A stretch of DNA of 64,000 nt from Micromonospora yangpuensis (GCF_900091615.1 NZ_FMIA01000002.1:5456001-5520000), one strand, 5' to 3'; shown: positions 25,134 through 34,099, counted from the first letter of the stretch. Numbers and translations are program-made. The notes: generated by a model from the sequence alone, not told the origin.

Positions 25134-27326
25134 TTACGGCGAGTTCTTGGAAGTTTTCTCAGAGCAGATCTCGTCGACGCTCGCGCCACCCACCAGGGCC
25201 AGCACCGCCGCCCCGTAGAGGCCCAGCTTGCGGGCCCCGATCCCGGCGATCGCGAGCAGTTCCTCGGTCCGGCCCGGTCGCCGTTCGGCCAACGCGACCA
25301 GGGTGGCGTCGGTGAAGATCACGTAGGCCGGCACCCGCTGCGCGCCGGCCACCCGCTGCCGCCAGTCACGCAGCCGGTCGTGCAGCTCCGGGTCGAGGTC
25401 GGACGGGCAGGTCGGGCAGCGCCCCAGCTTGCGGTCCGGCCCGGCGACGAGGGTCGCGCCGCAGATCCGGCAGACCACCACCTGGGCCCGTCGTCGCTCG
25501 ATGCGCTGGGCCGGGGTGCCGGCCCGCTCGGCACCACCGGCCCGCTCGGTGCCACCGGCCCGCTCGGTGCCACCGGAGCGGTCCAGCTGCGGCAGGAAAC
25601 GCGACGGCCGACGGGGCCGCCCACCGGGTGAGCGGGCCGAGGCGTACGACAGCCAGAGCCCCTGCCGGGCCCGGGTGATGCCGACGTAGAGCAGCCGGCG
25701 TTCCTCCTCCACCTGCTCGGCGGTGCGCGCGTAGGTGATCGGCAGGGTGCCCTCGGCGAGCCCGACCAGGAACACCGCGTCCCACTCCAGCCCCTTGGCC
25801 GCGTGCAGCGACGCCAGGGTCACCCCGTCGACGGTGGGCACGTGCTGCTGGCTGGCCCGCCGTTGCAACTCGTCGTTGAAGTCGGCGAGGGTCACCGGGG
25901 GTTGCACCGAGGCCGCCGGCCCGAGCGGCACCACCGCCGGGGTGGCGGCGTACTCCTCGGCGAGCTGGACCAGCGCGGCCAGCGCCTCCCAGCGCTCCCG
26001 GGCGGCACCACCGGCCGGCGGGGTGTCGGGCGTCCAGCCCACCGCCGACAGCGCCTCGACCACGGCGGTCGGCAGCGGCGTCTGGCCGGGGATGGACCGG
26101 GTGGCCGCCCGCAGGGCGACCATCGCCTGCCGTACCTCGGTCCGCTCGAAGAACCGCTCCGCGCCCTGCACCAGGTACGGCACCTCGGCCTCGGTGAGCG
26201 CCTTCTCGTACGCCTCGGACTGCGCGTTGGTCCGGAACAGCACCGCGATCTCCCGGGCCGGGGTGCCGGCGTCGATCAGCGACCGGCAGCGCGCGGCGAC
26301 CGCGCCGGCCTCGGCCGGCTCGTCGGTGAAGATCCGCAGCTCCGGTTCGGGGCCGGTGGGGCGCTGGCCGACCAGCTCCAGCCGCAACCGGGCCTCGGTC
26401 CCCCGGGCCCGCGAGATCACCGCGTTGGCCAGCCCGACCACCTGGGGCGTGGACCGGTAGTCCCGGACCAGCCGGACCACCGTCGCCCCCCGGTGCCGAC
26501 GGGCGAAGTCGACCAGGTACGACGAGGTGGCCCCGGTGAAGGAGTAGATCGTCTGGCTGGCGTCACCGACCACGGTCAGGTCGTCCCGACCGCCGAGCCA
26601 CACCTCCAGCAGCCGCTGCTGCAACGGGTTGACGTCCTGGTACTCGTCCACGACGAAGTGCCGGTACTGGCCGCGGACCTGCTCGGCGACGTCGGGATGC
26701 TCCTCGATCCCCCACACCGCGGCGCGCAGCATGTCCTCAAAGTCGATCACCCCGTTGGACCGTTTGATCTGCTCGTACGCGGTGAAGACCTCGGCCACCT
26801 TCGCCGGGTCGTGCGGGGTGTCGCGCAGCGCCTTGGCCGCCGCCACCGCGTACTCCCCCGGCTCGACAAGCGAGGACTTGGCCCATTCGATCTCACCGGC
26901 CAGGTCCCGGGCGGCGGCCCGGTCGGTGCGCAGGCCGACCCGGGCGGCGGCGAGGGTGACCAGCCGGACCTTGCTGTCCAGCAGCTCGGGCATGGCCCGA
27001 CCGGCCAGCAGCCGGGGCGCGAAGTACCGGACCTGCCGCAGTGCCGCCGCGTGGAACGTCCGCGCCTGCACCCCCGGGACCCCGATCAGCGCGAGCCGGC
27101 TGCGCATCTCGGCTGCCGCCCGGGCGGTGAAGGTCACCGCGAGCACGTGCCGGGCGGCGATCTCGCCGGTCAGCGACCGGTGCGCGATCCGGGCGGTCAC
27201 CGCGCGGGTCTTCCCGGTGCCGGCGCCGGCCAGCACACAGACCGGTCCGGCCGGCGCGGTCACCGCGGCGCGCTGCTCCGGGTCCAGCCCGGTCAGCACC
27301 CGCTCGCCCGCCGAGTGAACCGCCAC
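25134..27326 (-). CDS. UvrD2-type superfamily 1 DNA helicase with HRDC domain
   Basis: A 730-residue ATP-dependent 3'-5' helicase. The Walker A motif GAGTGKT, VDEYQDVN (motif II), GDASQTIYSFTGA (III), VRDYRSTPQ (IV) and the late VGITRARQGLWLSY are all present. The C-terminus adds a four-cysteine zinc segment (CRICG ... CPTC) and an HRDC-like domain (~660-725), the layout of mycobacterial UvrD2. A low-complexity GGTERAG repeat links the helicase core to these. It probably acts in DNA repair. The start is GTG at 27326. It diverges from mycoredoxin across 103 bases. Confidence 0.93.
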   Translation of the reverse strand: MAVHSAGERVLTGLDPEQRAAVTAPAGPVCVLAGAGTGKTRAVTARIAHRSLTGEIAARHVLAVTFTARAAAEMRSRLALIGVPGVQARTFHAAALRQVRYFAPRLLAGRAMPELLDSKVRLVTLAAARVGLRTDRAAARDLAGEIEWAKSSLVEPGEYAVAAAKALRDTPHDPAKVAEVFTAYEQIKRSNGVIDFEDMLRAAVWGIEEHPDVAEQVRGQYRHFVVDEYQDVNPLQQRLLEVWLGGRDDLTVVGDASQTIYSFTGATSSYLVDFARRHRGATVVRLVRDYRSTPQVVGLANAVISRARGTEARLRLELVGQRPTGPEPELRIFTDEPAEAGAVAARCRSLIDAGTPAREIAVLFRTNAQSEAYEKALTEAEVPYLVQGAERFFERTEVRQAMVALRAATRSIPGQTPLPTAVVEALSAVGWTPDTPPAGGAARERWEALAALVQLAEEYAATPAVVPLGPAASVQPPVTLADFNDELQRRASQQHVPTVDGVTLASLHAAKGLEWDAVFLVGLAEGTLPITYARTAEQVEEERRLLYVGITRARQGLWLSYASARSPGGRPRRPSRFLPQLDRSGGTERAGGTERAGGAERAGTPAQRIERRRAQVVVCRICGATLVAGPDRKLGRCPTCPSDLDPELHDRLRDWRQRVAGAQRVPAYVIFTDATLVALAERRPGRTEELLAIAGIGARKLGLYGAAVLALVGGASVDEICSEKTSKNSP

Positions 27327-27429
27327 AGCCAGGAATCATCGCAGCTTCGGTTGACGTTGCAGTCTCTGGCTGGCCCGATCGTGAGCCAGTCGATCGTAGG
27401 TGCCGGACCGACCCGTTGGAGGACCCCAG

Positions 27430-27699
27430 ATGTTGACCATGTATTCCACCCCGTGGTGCGGCTACTGCCACCGGCTCCGTTCCCAGCTGGACCGGGAGGG
27501 CATCGGGTACGAGGTGGTCGACATCGAGCAGGATCCGCAGGCCGCGGAGTTCGTGATGGGCGTCAACGGCGGCAACCAGACCGTGCCCACGATCCGCATA
27601 GTTCCCGCCAACGGCGGAGACGAGATCGTGATGACCAACCCCTCGATCGTACAGGTCAAGAATGCTCTGGCTCGTGCCAGTGCGGACATCAGTAGCTGA
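27430..27699 (+). CDS. mrx1: Mycoredoxin (glutaredoxin-like, mycothiol-dependent)
   Basis: An 89-residue glutaredoxin-fold protein with the active site CGYC (Cys10, Cys13) and cis-Pro segment TVPTI. It reduces mycothiol-protein mixed disulfides in the cytoplasm. The CGYC motif right at the N-terminus and the length fit actinobacterial Mrx1. The ATG at 27430 is used; an in-frame ATG at 27400 would add ten residues without homology. The divergent position next to uvrD2 is typical for related genera. Confidence 0.9.
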   Translation: MLTMYSTPWCGYCHRLRSQLDREGIGYEVVDIEQDPQAAEFVMGVNGGNQTVPTIRIVPANGGDEIVMTNPSIVQVKNALARASADISS

Positions 27700-27919
27700 T
27701 CGATTGCTCCCGTGGCCGCATACGCGGTCCAGGTGGCGCAGGAGGCCCCGGTGATGAGCCGGGGCTTCCCGCTGAATGCCCGAGCGCCTGCCAGGCGCTC
27801 TCCGCCTCAGCCTTGAGGTGTCGATGAAGGGTTGGGCGAGAGACGCCCAGTGCGTCAGCGATCGAGTCCGTCCTGATCAGACCAACGGTCGCCCGGCGGG
27901 AGCTACGTGGCATTGACAA
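27689..27919 (-). pseudogene. Probable serine-recombinase C-terminal helix-turn-helix fragment
   Basis: A short reading frame (76 codons) containing TDSIADALGVSRPTLHRHLKAEAES, which resembles the C-terminal helix-turn-helix of resolvase/invertase-type recombinases. There is no catalytic domain upstream; instead the + strand repeat-protein gene begins about 140 bases away. The last residues run into the mrx1 3' end and are not conserved-looking. I read it as a truncated relic; a short stand-alone regulator is less likely. Confidence 0.45.
27743..27767 (+). terminator. Hairpin after mycoredoxin
   Basis: A nine-pair stem (27743-27751 with 27759-27767, one G-U) and a seven-base loop, 44 bases past the mrx1 stop. 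No U-tract. Confidence 0.5.
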
Positions 27920-28002
27920 TGGGTGTCTCAGCTCAGTGGCGCGTCGCGGCCGTGGTGAGGAACGTGCGCCAGGCGGCCGGGGGTGAAGGTCAGGGGTGCG
28001 GC

Positions 28003-28059
28003 TTGAACCGGGTCCGGTTGACGTACGTAGTGAGGCTGAGTCGTCTGGGATGGAGCAGC
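28003..28059 (+). promoter_or_regulatory. Conserved 57-base leader of the repeat-protein cassette
   Basis: The block from TTGAAC (28003) to the start codon is almost identical before all four repeat-protein genes. It includes TTGACGTACGTAGTGAGG, with the palindrome TACGTA and promoter-like hexamers, and GGAG four bases before the ATG. Upstream of 28003 this copy no longer matches the others, so this marks a cassette boundary. Confidence 0.65.
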
Positions 28060-29049
28060 ATGACTGATGAGTGGGGTCTGGCGGATTTGCCGGGGCCAGA
28101 TGATCCTTTCTGGCAGTTCAGCGACCAGGATTTCCCAGCTGTAGGGTTGGGAGACGCCGCGTTCGATGAGGAGTGGCTCGAAGGAATATTCGGCCCGCAG
28201 GAAGCGGCCGTGTCCGAAGGCTCGGCGGGTCACGGCCACAACGAGGTGGCACTGTCGGGTCCGTCGCAGGTGCCCCGGCCCCGGCAGCACGAAGGTCGTC
28301 ACTACCGTGGCGCCCAGGAGTGGGCGGAAAGTATCGTCGAATACCACACCCTCGTCAATGGTGCGCCGCCCTCCGGTAGAGGAGCGGCCCGGGCGGTCGG
28401 ACACGAAGCCACCTATGACCGCCTGGCACATCTCCGGAACGGTCACACCAAGATCTCGCCGGAGGAGGCCCGAGTCCTCTCGACGTTGTCCGGCGACTGG
28501 GCTTCCATCGTCTTTCCGGAAGGCGCAAAAGGTCGCCCTCACTACCTGCAGGCGCTGAAAGGCCGACCAGAGGTGCCTCGGCCCCGGCAGAGGCATCACC
28601 GTGGTGCCCGGGAGTGGGCGGATCGTATCGTCGATTACCACACCCTCGTCAGCGGCGCGCCACCCAACAGCCAGAGAGCGGCCCTGGCGGTCGGACACGA
28701 AGCCACCTATACCCGCCTGGCACATCTCCGGAACGGTGTTAGCAAGATTTCGCCGGAGGAGGCCGGAGTCCTGTCGGCGTTGTCGGGCGGCTGGGCTTCG
28801 GTCGTCTTTCCGGAAGGTGCGAAAGGTCGCCCCCACTATTTGGCGATGCTGTCGGAGGCACCGTCGGGTGGCTTCACGGCGGGTGTCGGAGCGGAGTCCA
28901 GTAGCGCCTACGGCGATCCACGGGAGGTCTCCCTTCTCGCGGCCCTGACCTCACCGGGAACCTCACCACAGTTGCGGGGGCGCTCGGCGCAGTCTCCTTC
29001 CATCGCGTTCCCGACGACGCCGTCCAGGGCGTTCTCACCACCCCGATGA
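28060..29049 (+). CDS. Repeat protein A: two ~99-residue variable modules
   Basis: A 329-residue protein of a four-member local family that I do not recognise. Residues 1-83 form an acidic, Trp/Phe-rich N-terminus ([18 protein letters not shown]). Two modules follow (84-181, 182-261 core), each with REWAxxIVxYH, GHEATYxxLxxLRxGxxKISPEEA, SGxW and [13 protein letters not shown] Ser/Thr/Pro-rich tail ends it ([15 protein letters not shown] on). Inside modules, most of the difference falls on residues after GHEATY and after LRNG: here [12 protein letters not shown] and [13 protein letters not shown] distant likeness to helicase-associated (HA) repeats (W..l..Y....G..P..R.G.ls.e....L..l.gW) suggests nucleic-acid binding, an inference. 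It is in opposite orientation to the other three genes. Confidence 0.85.
   Translation: MTDEWGLADLPGPDDPFWQFSDQDFPAVGLGDAAFDEEWLEGIFGPQEAAVSEGSAGHGHNEVALSGPSQVPRPRQHEGRHYRGAQEWAESIVEYHTLVNGAPPSGRGAARAVGHEATYDRLAHLRNGHTKISPEEARVLSTLSGDWASIVFPEGAKGRPHYLQALKGRPEVPRPRQRHHRGAREWADRIVDYHTLVSGAPPNSQRAALAVGHEATYTRLAHLRNGVSKISPEEAGVLSALSGGWASVVFPEGAKGRPHYLAMLSEAPSGGFTAGVGAESSSAYGDPREVSLLAALTSPGTSPQLRGRSAQSPSIAFPTTPSRAFSPPR
28309..28842 (+). repeat. Module array of gene A (2 units)
   Basis: Two tandem ~294-297-base units. The variable cores are DR-A-H / HT in unit 1 and TR-A-H / VS in unit 2 (positions 37-38, 40, 41 / 46-47 of the module). Confidence 0.85.
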
Positions 29050-29071
29050 CGGCGACGAACCCTTCGCCGTG

Positions 29072-29209
29072 ACGGTGCGATCGCATGATGGGCGAGCCGT
29101 CGTCGCCCCGCTCGACGGAACCATCAGCTCTCGCGTACTCGCCCAACAAGGACCGGTTGGTGAAGATCGTCTGCACCGCGTTCGGGAGCCACTGGGTGGC
29201 CTCGGGCAT
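29072..29209 (-). pseudogene. Probable serine-recombinase middle fragment
   Basis: The - strand frame reads QTIFTNRSLLGEYARADG, then GDDGSPI. This resembles the recombinase domain of large serine recombinases of the type ILxNRAVLGE...DG...G.PI. The match stops where the repeat-protein cassette begins at about 29075. No catalytic domain is present. Together with the helix-turn-helix fragment at 27689 it suggests that the cassette lies in the debris of a recombinase gene. Confidence 0.45.
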
Positions 29210-29224
29210 CCAAGTGCTCCCCCC

Positions 29225-29259
29225 GCTTAACGCTTCCAGCAGAGAAGGGCGCCCTTCTC
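29225..29259. repeat. Degenerate copy of the recurrent hairpin element
   Basis: CTTAACGCTTCCAGCAGAG next to the perfect 18-base palindrome GAGAAGGGCGCCCTTCTC (29242-29259) recalls the loop and arm of the hairpins at 23941, 56783 and 60220. It overlaps the stop codon of the MFS gene and may terminate it. Confidence 0.5.
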
Positions 29260-30604
29260 ACCGTTCCCGCGGTGGGTTTGCGGGTTGGTGGGCGCCTGCC
29301 ACCCGGACCAGCGGCTGCGCTCGACGCGGGGCCGGGATCCGGGTGGCCGGCACCGACCCGACCAACCCGGTCGTCAGGGCAGCCCCGGTCGGCGTCGGCG
29401 CGGTGGTGCGCCCGACGGGCGGTACCGGTGGCGAGAGCCGGCGCCCCCGCCACAGGAACCCCCCGGCGGCCACCGTGACCACGCTGACCAGCAGGAACAG
29501 CAGCCGGTAGTCGAGCACCCCGACGAGCAGCGCGCCGACCCCGATCGACACCGCCTGTGGAGCGCCGACCGCCGAATCGGTGGCGGCGGTGACCCGACCC
29601 AGCAGGCCGGCCGGGGTGGCCGCCTGTACCAGCGTGTTCAGTCCCACCAGGCTCAGCGGCAGGGCCGCGCCGGTCACCAGCAGCGCGGCGAAGCCGAGGC
29701 GGGGGTCCGGGTACGCCAGCGCGCTGGTCGCCGCGCCGAAGAGGCCGACCCCGACGGCGATGGTGCCGACCTCGCCGATCCGGCGTACCACCCGGGCGGA
29801 GAGCAGCCCGCCGACGATCCCGCCCACCCCCTGCACGGTCACCAGCACGCTGACGAAGGCGGCGTCGCGTCGGAGCCCCTGGTCGACGTAGGCGAAGATC
29901 AGCGACTCGGTGAAGCCCATCACCAGGGAGGCCAGCCCGAGACCGAGCAGCGCCCGGCGCAGCGCGGGCTGGTCGGCCAGGTGCCGCAGCCCGGAGCCGA
30001 GCTGTGCCGACCAGCCCAGTCCCCGGGTCGACGGCACGGGCTCCGGGACCCGGAGCAGACCGGTAAGCACCGCGGCGACGCCGAAGCCGACCATGCTGAG
30101 CGAGGTCAACAGCCAACCGCCGGCCGCGGCGTAGAGCGCGGCCCCGGCCAGCGGACCCACCAACCGCAACCCCTGGCGTACGGTCTGCAGCGCGGCGTTG
30201 GCGTCGGCGAGCTGACCGGCCGGCACGATCGTGCGGATCAGCCCGTTGACCGTGGCGTTGACGATCACCTGGGAGAAGCTGTACAGGCCCGCCACCAGGT
30301 AGACCAGCCACACGTCGCCGGCGTCCCGGACGGCCAGCAGCGGGACGAGGACCAGGGCGGCGACGAGGTTGGCCCCGGCCAGGAACGGTCGACGGCGGTA
30401 CCTGTCGATCACCCAGCCGACGAGTGGGGCCAGCACCTTCGGCGCGATGATGACGAACAGGGTCGCCCCGGCCAGGCCGTCGGAGCCGGTCAGGTCCTTG
30501 ACCCAGATGGCGAGCGCGAGCAGCAGGGTCGACTCGGCGGCCCGACCGGCCGCCAGGGCCACGAAGAGCAGGCGGAAGTCGGGGTGGCGCAGGACGGTGC
30601 GCAT
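29258..30604 (-). CDS. MFS transporter
   Basis: A 448-residue membrane protein with about 12 hydrophobic segments. The DRYRRRPFLAGANL loop between helices 2 and 3 is the characteristic MFS motif A. The order resembles bacterial exporters of the enterobactin-exporter/macrolide type; substrate unknown. The last ~60 residues are Pro/Arg-rich and hydrophilic. The ATG at 30604 has GGAGG five to ten bases upstream. It diverges from the XRE regulator at 30801, which may control it. It is the largest intact ordinary gene in the accessory island. Confidence 0.88.
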   Translation of the reverse strand: MRTVLRHPDFRLLFVALAAGRAAESTLLLALAIWVKDLTGSDGLAGATLFVIIAPKVLAPLVGWVIDRYRRRPFLAGANLVAALVLVPLLAVRDAGDVWLVYLVAGLYSFSQVIVNATVNGLIRTIVPAGQLADANAALQTVRQGLRLVGPLAGAALYAAAGGWLLTSLSMVGFGVAAVLTGLLRVPEPVPSTRGLGWSAQLGSGLRHLADQPALRRALLGLGLASLVMGFTESLIFAYVDQGLRRDAAFVSVLVTVQGVGGIVGGLLSARVVRRIGEVGTIAVGVGLFGAATSALAYPDPRLGFAALLVTGAALPLSLVGLNTLVQAATPAGLLGRVTAATDSAVGAPQAVSIGVGALLVGVLDYRLLFLLVSVVTVAAGGFLWRGRRLSPPVPPVGRTTAPTPTGAALTTGLVGSVPATRIPAPRRAQPLVRVAGAHQPANPPRER

Positions 30605-30800
30605 GGTGGTCCTCCGGCGGGGGTGACGCGGGGTCGCAGCGAACGGAGCGGTCCCGTTCCGGACATCTTCGCTGGCATTTCCGCGAGACACGCGTCAGCC
30701 GAAGCTTCCTTCCCCGGCCGCGCCGTCCATACTTACCGTGGGGGGCGAATTTCATACGGTTACCGTCGTGTCTGCGACGGTCCACGGAGAAGAGGGCGAT

Positions 30801-31769
30801 GTGCCTCCTGCCTCAGTCAGCCCGATCATGCGTCGCCGCAGGTTGGGTCAGCAGTTGCGCCGCCTACGCGAGCTTGCCGGGTTGACCGGCGAGCAGGTCG
30901 TCGAGCGGGTCAAGTGGGCTTCGGCCTCGAAGTTGTCCCGGTTGGAGAACGGCCGCAGCCGCCCCGACCCCGACGACGTCGAGGCGCTGCTGGCCCTCTA
31001 CCAGGCCCCGGAGGAGATCCGCCGGGATCTTTCCACCATCGCCCGCGCCGCCGGTGACATGCGCGAGTGGCTGCGCCGGACGTACCCGGTGATGACCGAG
31101 CAGCAGCGCGGGTGGGCGCAGCTGGAGGCGGGGTGTGTGGAGATCTGCGAGTACAACCCGGTCCTGGTGCCCGGGTTGCTCCAGACGCCCGGGTACGCCC
31201 GGCTCCGCATCACCTCGGCCCGGTCGGTCGGTGAGGGGCGGGCCGACCACCTGGAGCTGGAGGTCCAGGCCCGGCAGGCGCGGCAGGCGTTGCTGGAGCG
31301 GTCGTTGGACGCGCCCCGCTACACCGCCGTGTTGGAGGAGGCGGCGCTCGGCCACCGGGCCGGGCCGCCCGAGGTGCTCCGGGAGCAGCTCGACAAGCTC
31401 CGCGAGCTGGCCACCCTGCCGAACGTGACGCTGCGCCTGCTGCTCCGGGACACCCGGATCGACAACTGGTACGTCCCGCCGACGGCGTTCTCGCTCTACC
31501 GTTTCGCCGATGAGCTCGACCCGGAGACCCTCGCCATCGAGGGGGGATACACCGACGTCGTGTCGACCGATACAAACATCATAAAGCCCTATAAAGTTGC
31601 TTTTGAGTGGCTTTGCTCAGCGGCGCTCTCGGTCTCGGAGACCCGGAGCTGGCTCGCCGAGGCCCACCAGCGGCTGGCCGGGACGGCGATCCGGCCCACG
31701 GTGGTCCCCGGGCCGACACCGGCACCGGTCCAGCGTCGCGGGGAGCACGGACGCCTGACCGACCGGTGA
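30801..31769 (+). CDS. XRE-family regulator with DUF5753 domain
   Basis: A 322-residue protein. An N-terminal helix-turn-helix (residues ~10-70: LGQQLRRLRELAGLTGEQV, then SKLSRLENGRSRP) precedes the DUF5753 domain (~100-280) with LVPGLLQTPGYAR. This class is widespread in actinobacteria, paired with a small DUF397 protein, and acts in development or as toxin-antitoxin-like pairs. GTG at 30801 has AGAGG just upstream. The C-terminal tail is Pro-rich. The DUF397 gene follows 78 bases downstream. Confidence 0.93.
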   Translation: MPPASVSPIMRRRRLGQQLRRLRELAGLTGEQVVERVKWASASKLSRLENGRSRPDPDDVEALLALYQAPEEIRRDLSTIARAAGDMREWLRRTYPVMTEQQRGWAQLEAGCVEICEYNPVLVPGLLQTPGYARLRITSARSVGEGRADHLELEVQARQARQALLERSLDAPRYTAVLEEAALGHRAGPPEVLREQLDKLRELATLPNVTLRLLLRDTRIDNWYVPPTAFSLYRFADELDPETLAIEGGYTDVVSTDTNIIKPYKVAFEWLCSAALSVSETRSWLAEAHQRLAGTAIRPTVVPGPTPAPVQRRGEHGRLTDR

Positions 31770-31847
31770 TCCATCGGGCACCGCTGCGGGCAGCGTCCAC
31801 CGGGCCGCACCCGTCCCATCGGAGCAGAACAGACCAGGAGCAGAAGC

Positions 31848-32072
31848 ATGAACGACATCCGTACCAGTGCCGTGTTGGCAAGCGCGCCGTGGCGCACCAG
31901 CTCCCGTAGTCAGACCTCCAACTGCGTCGAGGTCGCCGCGCTGGACCACGGTCCGGCCGCGGTCGCCCTGCGGGACAGCAAGGACCGGGGTGGCCCGGTG
32001 CTGCTCTTCGACCGCACCGGCTGGCAGGGCTTCCTCACCGGCACCAAGGGTGGTCAGTTCGATCTGGGCTGA
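31848..32072 (+). CDS. DUF397 protein, partner of the XRE/DUF5753 regulator
   Basis: A 74-residue protein with the family motifs WRTSSRSQTSNCVEVA near residue 15, VALRDSKDRGGPVLLF, and the ending WQGFLTGTKGGQFDL. It is small, soluble and cytoplasmic, and typically binds or counteracts the neighbouring XRE regulator. The ATG at 31848 has an AGGAGCAGAAGC site upstream. Confidence 0.93.
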   Translation: MNDIRTSAVLASAPWRTSSRSQTSNCVEVAALDHGPAAVALRDSKDRGGPVLLFDRTGWQGFLTGTKGGQFDLG

Positions 32073-32404
32073 CGCTCCCCGACCACGCGAGGCCGTCGGC
32101 AGTCGCCGGCGGCCTCGCCGTACGGCACGACCGTCACGGCTGCGGCAGATCCCGTCGCGATGACCGGTCGAGCGGTACCCGGTCGGGTTCCGGGGGTTGC
32201 GCCGCGCGCGCCCACGCCAGGAAGCGGCGGTCGCCGCCCCATCCATGAAACCGCATCGCGTACCCCTTTCACGTGTTCGGCCGTTGGGTAGAGAGCCGGC
32301 AGCTCCGCGACCACCCGGAACCCAGATTGCCAAGAGTTGCCGGACAAGTGCACTGCGTTACGTGATGCGCTTCGGACATTCGACTGGTGCCGGGAAGGAC
32401 CGAG
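32073..32404. other. 332-base gap with no supported gene
   Basis: I see no convincing coding region, RNA or repeat here. Short frames on both strands look like shadows. It may hold a promoter for the decayed region that follows. Confidence 0.5.
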
Positions 32405-32838
32405 ATGAACCGGGCTGTGAAGGTGGCGATGGCCGAGGCCGGCGAGACCGCCGAGAGCCTCGCCGGGCAGGTAGGGGGTGTTAGTGGGCGGCGTCGACCG
32501 GCATCGCGTACATCACCGCTCGGCGGCAGTACGCCGCCGGGACGCTGCCTGTTCCCACCTACCGGATCGGCCGGCTGATCATGGTCGGTGAGCCAGTCAC
32601 CGGCACGTCGGCCGATTTCGTGACCTACGCGGCCTGGATGCGTGAAGTGCCCAAGGCGCAGTGGCGTCGGATGGTCGAGGACGCGGTGGAGATGGTCGAC
32701 CTGGCTGATCAACGTCGAATGCGGATCCGCCAGAGGCTGCAGTTCCGAAAAATCATCTCGGGGCTCGGAGAGACAGTGGTGGTCCTCAGCACACATCTCA
32801 GCAACAACTGCGAGCGGGCTCTGGCTACACGTTCGTAA
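32405..32838 (+). pseudogene. Decayed DNA-binding regulator fragments
   Basis: Two broken pieces in different frames. Frame one starts ATG at 32405 (MNRAVKVAMAEAGETAESLA), like the N-terminus of an XRE regulator, but after ~25 codons it turns into unrelated sequence and stops at 32578. A second frame contains ITARRQYAAGTLPVPTYRIGRLIMV, like an actinobacterial HTH_17/excisionase domain with its start missing, then runs on as an ORF from ATG 32581 to 32838 (VTYAAWMREVPKAQWRRM). No single frame reads through. I interpret it as decay products. Confidence 0.5.
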
Positions 32839-32839
32839 C

Positions 32840-34099
32840 TCCCCGATCCGTTGGGCCCTTCCCCTGCTTGTCGTACTCGACGTGGCCGTGGTGTTTCTCC
32901 GGAACCGGCACTGGATCGGCGTCTGGCCGGAGACCGGTGCCGCAGCACAGGTACCCGCGTACCTCCTGGGAGTGGTCGGTGCTGGTGCTGCCGCCTGGGC
33001 GGCGAGCGCCCCGGGACGGCACGGGGTCGAGGAACAACTCGGTGCGGCGAAGGTCCACCCCTCGCAGGTCGAGGCCCATCGACTCACCGCCACTCTCCTC
33101 GTTCTGCTGATTCCGTACCTGGTAGGCCAGGCCATCGCTTTCGCCGTGACCGCCCGCACGTTTCCGCCGGGTGTACATCTCTGGTTGGGCTACGTCGTTG
33201 TCGGCCTGTTCGTGATCCTGTTGTCGGTCGCAATAGGCTGGACCTGCGGACGGCTCCTAGGGCCAGTCTTCTCCGCGCTCACCGCCGCACTGGGATTCCT
33301 GTTCTTGACTGTGTTACTGGACCGCGTCGGATTCGTTGTGGTCTCCGGACGGCCGGATGTGGCGGTCGATCCCGTGCCGGTCGCCCTGCGGCTGGCTGTG
33401 GTCATCGTCTTGCTACTGGCCCTTGTGTGGGCCGCGGGCACCGGTGCGGGTCGGTCCGCAAAAAAACGAAGAGCTGCCGCACTGATCCCCGCTGCGCTAC
33501 TGCTTCTTCTCGTCATGGCAACGACCAATGTGATCACCGACCGCAGGCCTCCGGGCGACAGAGCTGCCTGCCTCGACGGTTCGACAAGACTGTGCGCCTG
33601 GCCCGAACACGAAAAGTACCTGCCGCAGCTGCGGGAGGTCAGTGCTCGGGTGGACGCCCTACCCGAGGTCTTCACTCGTCCGCCGCTCATCAACGAGGTC
33701 GGCTTCACCAAAGAATTCGGCCCGGACGGCGTCCAATACCTCGGCGACTCGGGTCCACCCTCCTTCAACATCCTGGAAGGAAGCCCCTGGTCGTACGCGG
33801 CCGACATCGGCAAGGCGATCACCAGCAGCACCTTCGGCTTCATGGACCTGCAGAACTGCGACTGGATGTCGATCACCCAAACTGATCAGGCACGACTCGC
33901 GGCTGTCGACAAATGGCTGGAATCCTACCTCGTCGGCGGAGGTACCCCGGATTACCTCACCAACGCTCCGGAAGAGTTGCAACGGGCGTGGGCCAAGGGG
34001 CGCGCCGTCGCGGCAGCCAACACCCGCAACGAACAGTTCCGCTGGGTCGAAGGCGAGGTGACCGAGCTCAGTGGACGTTACTGCCAGCCAGGAGACTGA
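32840..34099 (+). CDS. Membrane protein with large extracytoplasmic C-terminal domain; start unclear
   Basis: About 420 residues. Six or more hydrophobic segments fill the first ~230 (ALPLLVVLDVAVVFL to LLLLLVMATTNVI). A hydrophilic domain follows with two early Cys (ACLDGSTRLCAW), conserved-looking LPQLREVSARVDALPE and a final cysteine. The frame is open further upstream, but no ATG, GTG or TTG sits near the apparent beginning at 32840; GTG 32882 would cut into the first helix. The gene may be 5'-truncated or fused to the decayed sequence before it. It resembles permease-like parts of an ABC exporter, with no ATPase here. It overlaps the next gene by 29 bases. Confidence 0.6.
   Translation, partial: SPIRWALPLLVVLDVAVVFLRNRHWIGVWPETGAAAQVPAYLLGVVGAGAAAWAASAPGRHGVEEQLGAAKVHPSQVEAHRLTATLLVLLIPYLVGQAIAFAVTARTFPPGVHLWLGYVVVGLFVILLSVAIGWTCGRLLGPVFSALTAALGFLFLTVLLDRVGFVVVSGRPDVAVDPVPVALRLAVVIVLLLALVWAAGTGAGRSAKKRRAAALIPAALLLLLVMATTNVITDRRPPGDRAACLDGSTRLCAWPEHEKYLPQLREVSARVDALPEVFTRPPLINEVGFTKEFGPDGVQYLGDSGPPSFNILEGSPWSYAADIGKAITSSTFGFMDLQNCDWMSITQTDQARLAAVDKWLESYLVGGGTPDYLTNAPEELQRAWAKGRAVAAANTRNEQFRWVEGEVTELSGRYCQPGD

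Noticed and set aside
28874..29209. A 111-residue - strand gene overlapping repeat gene A
   Set aside because: Its second half is antisense to gene A's tail; only the first part resembles a recombinase, so it is listed as a fragment.
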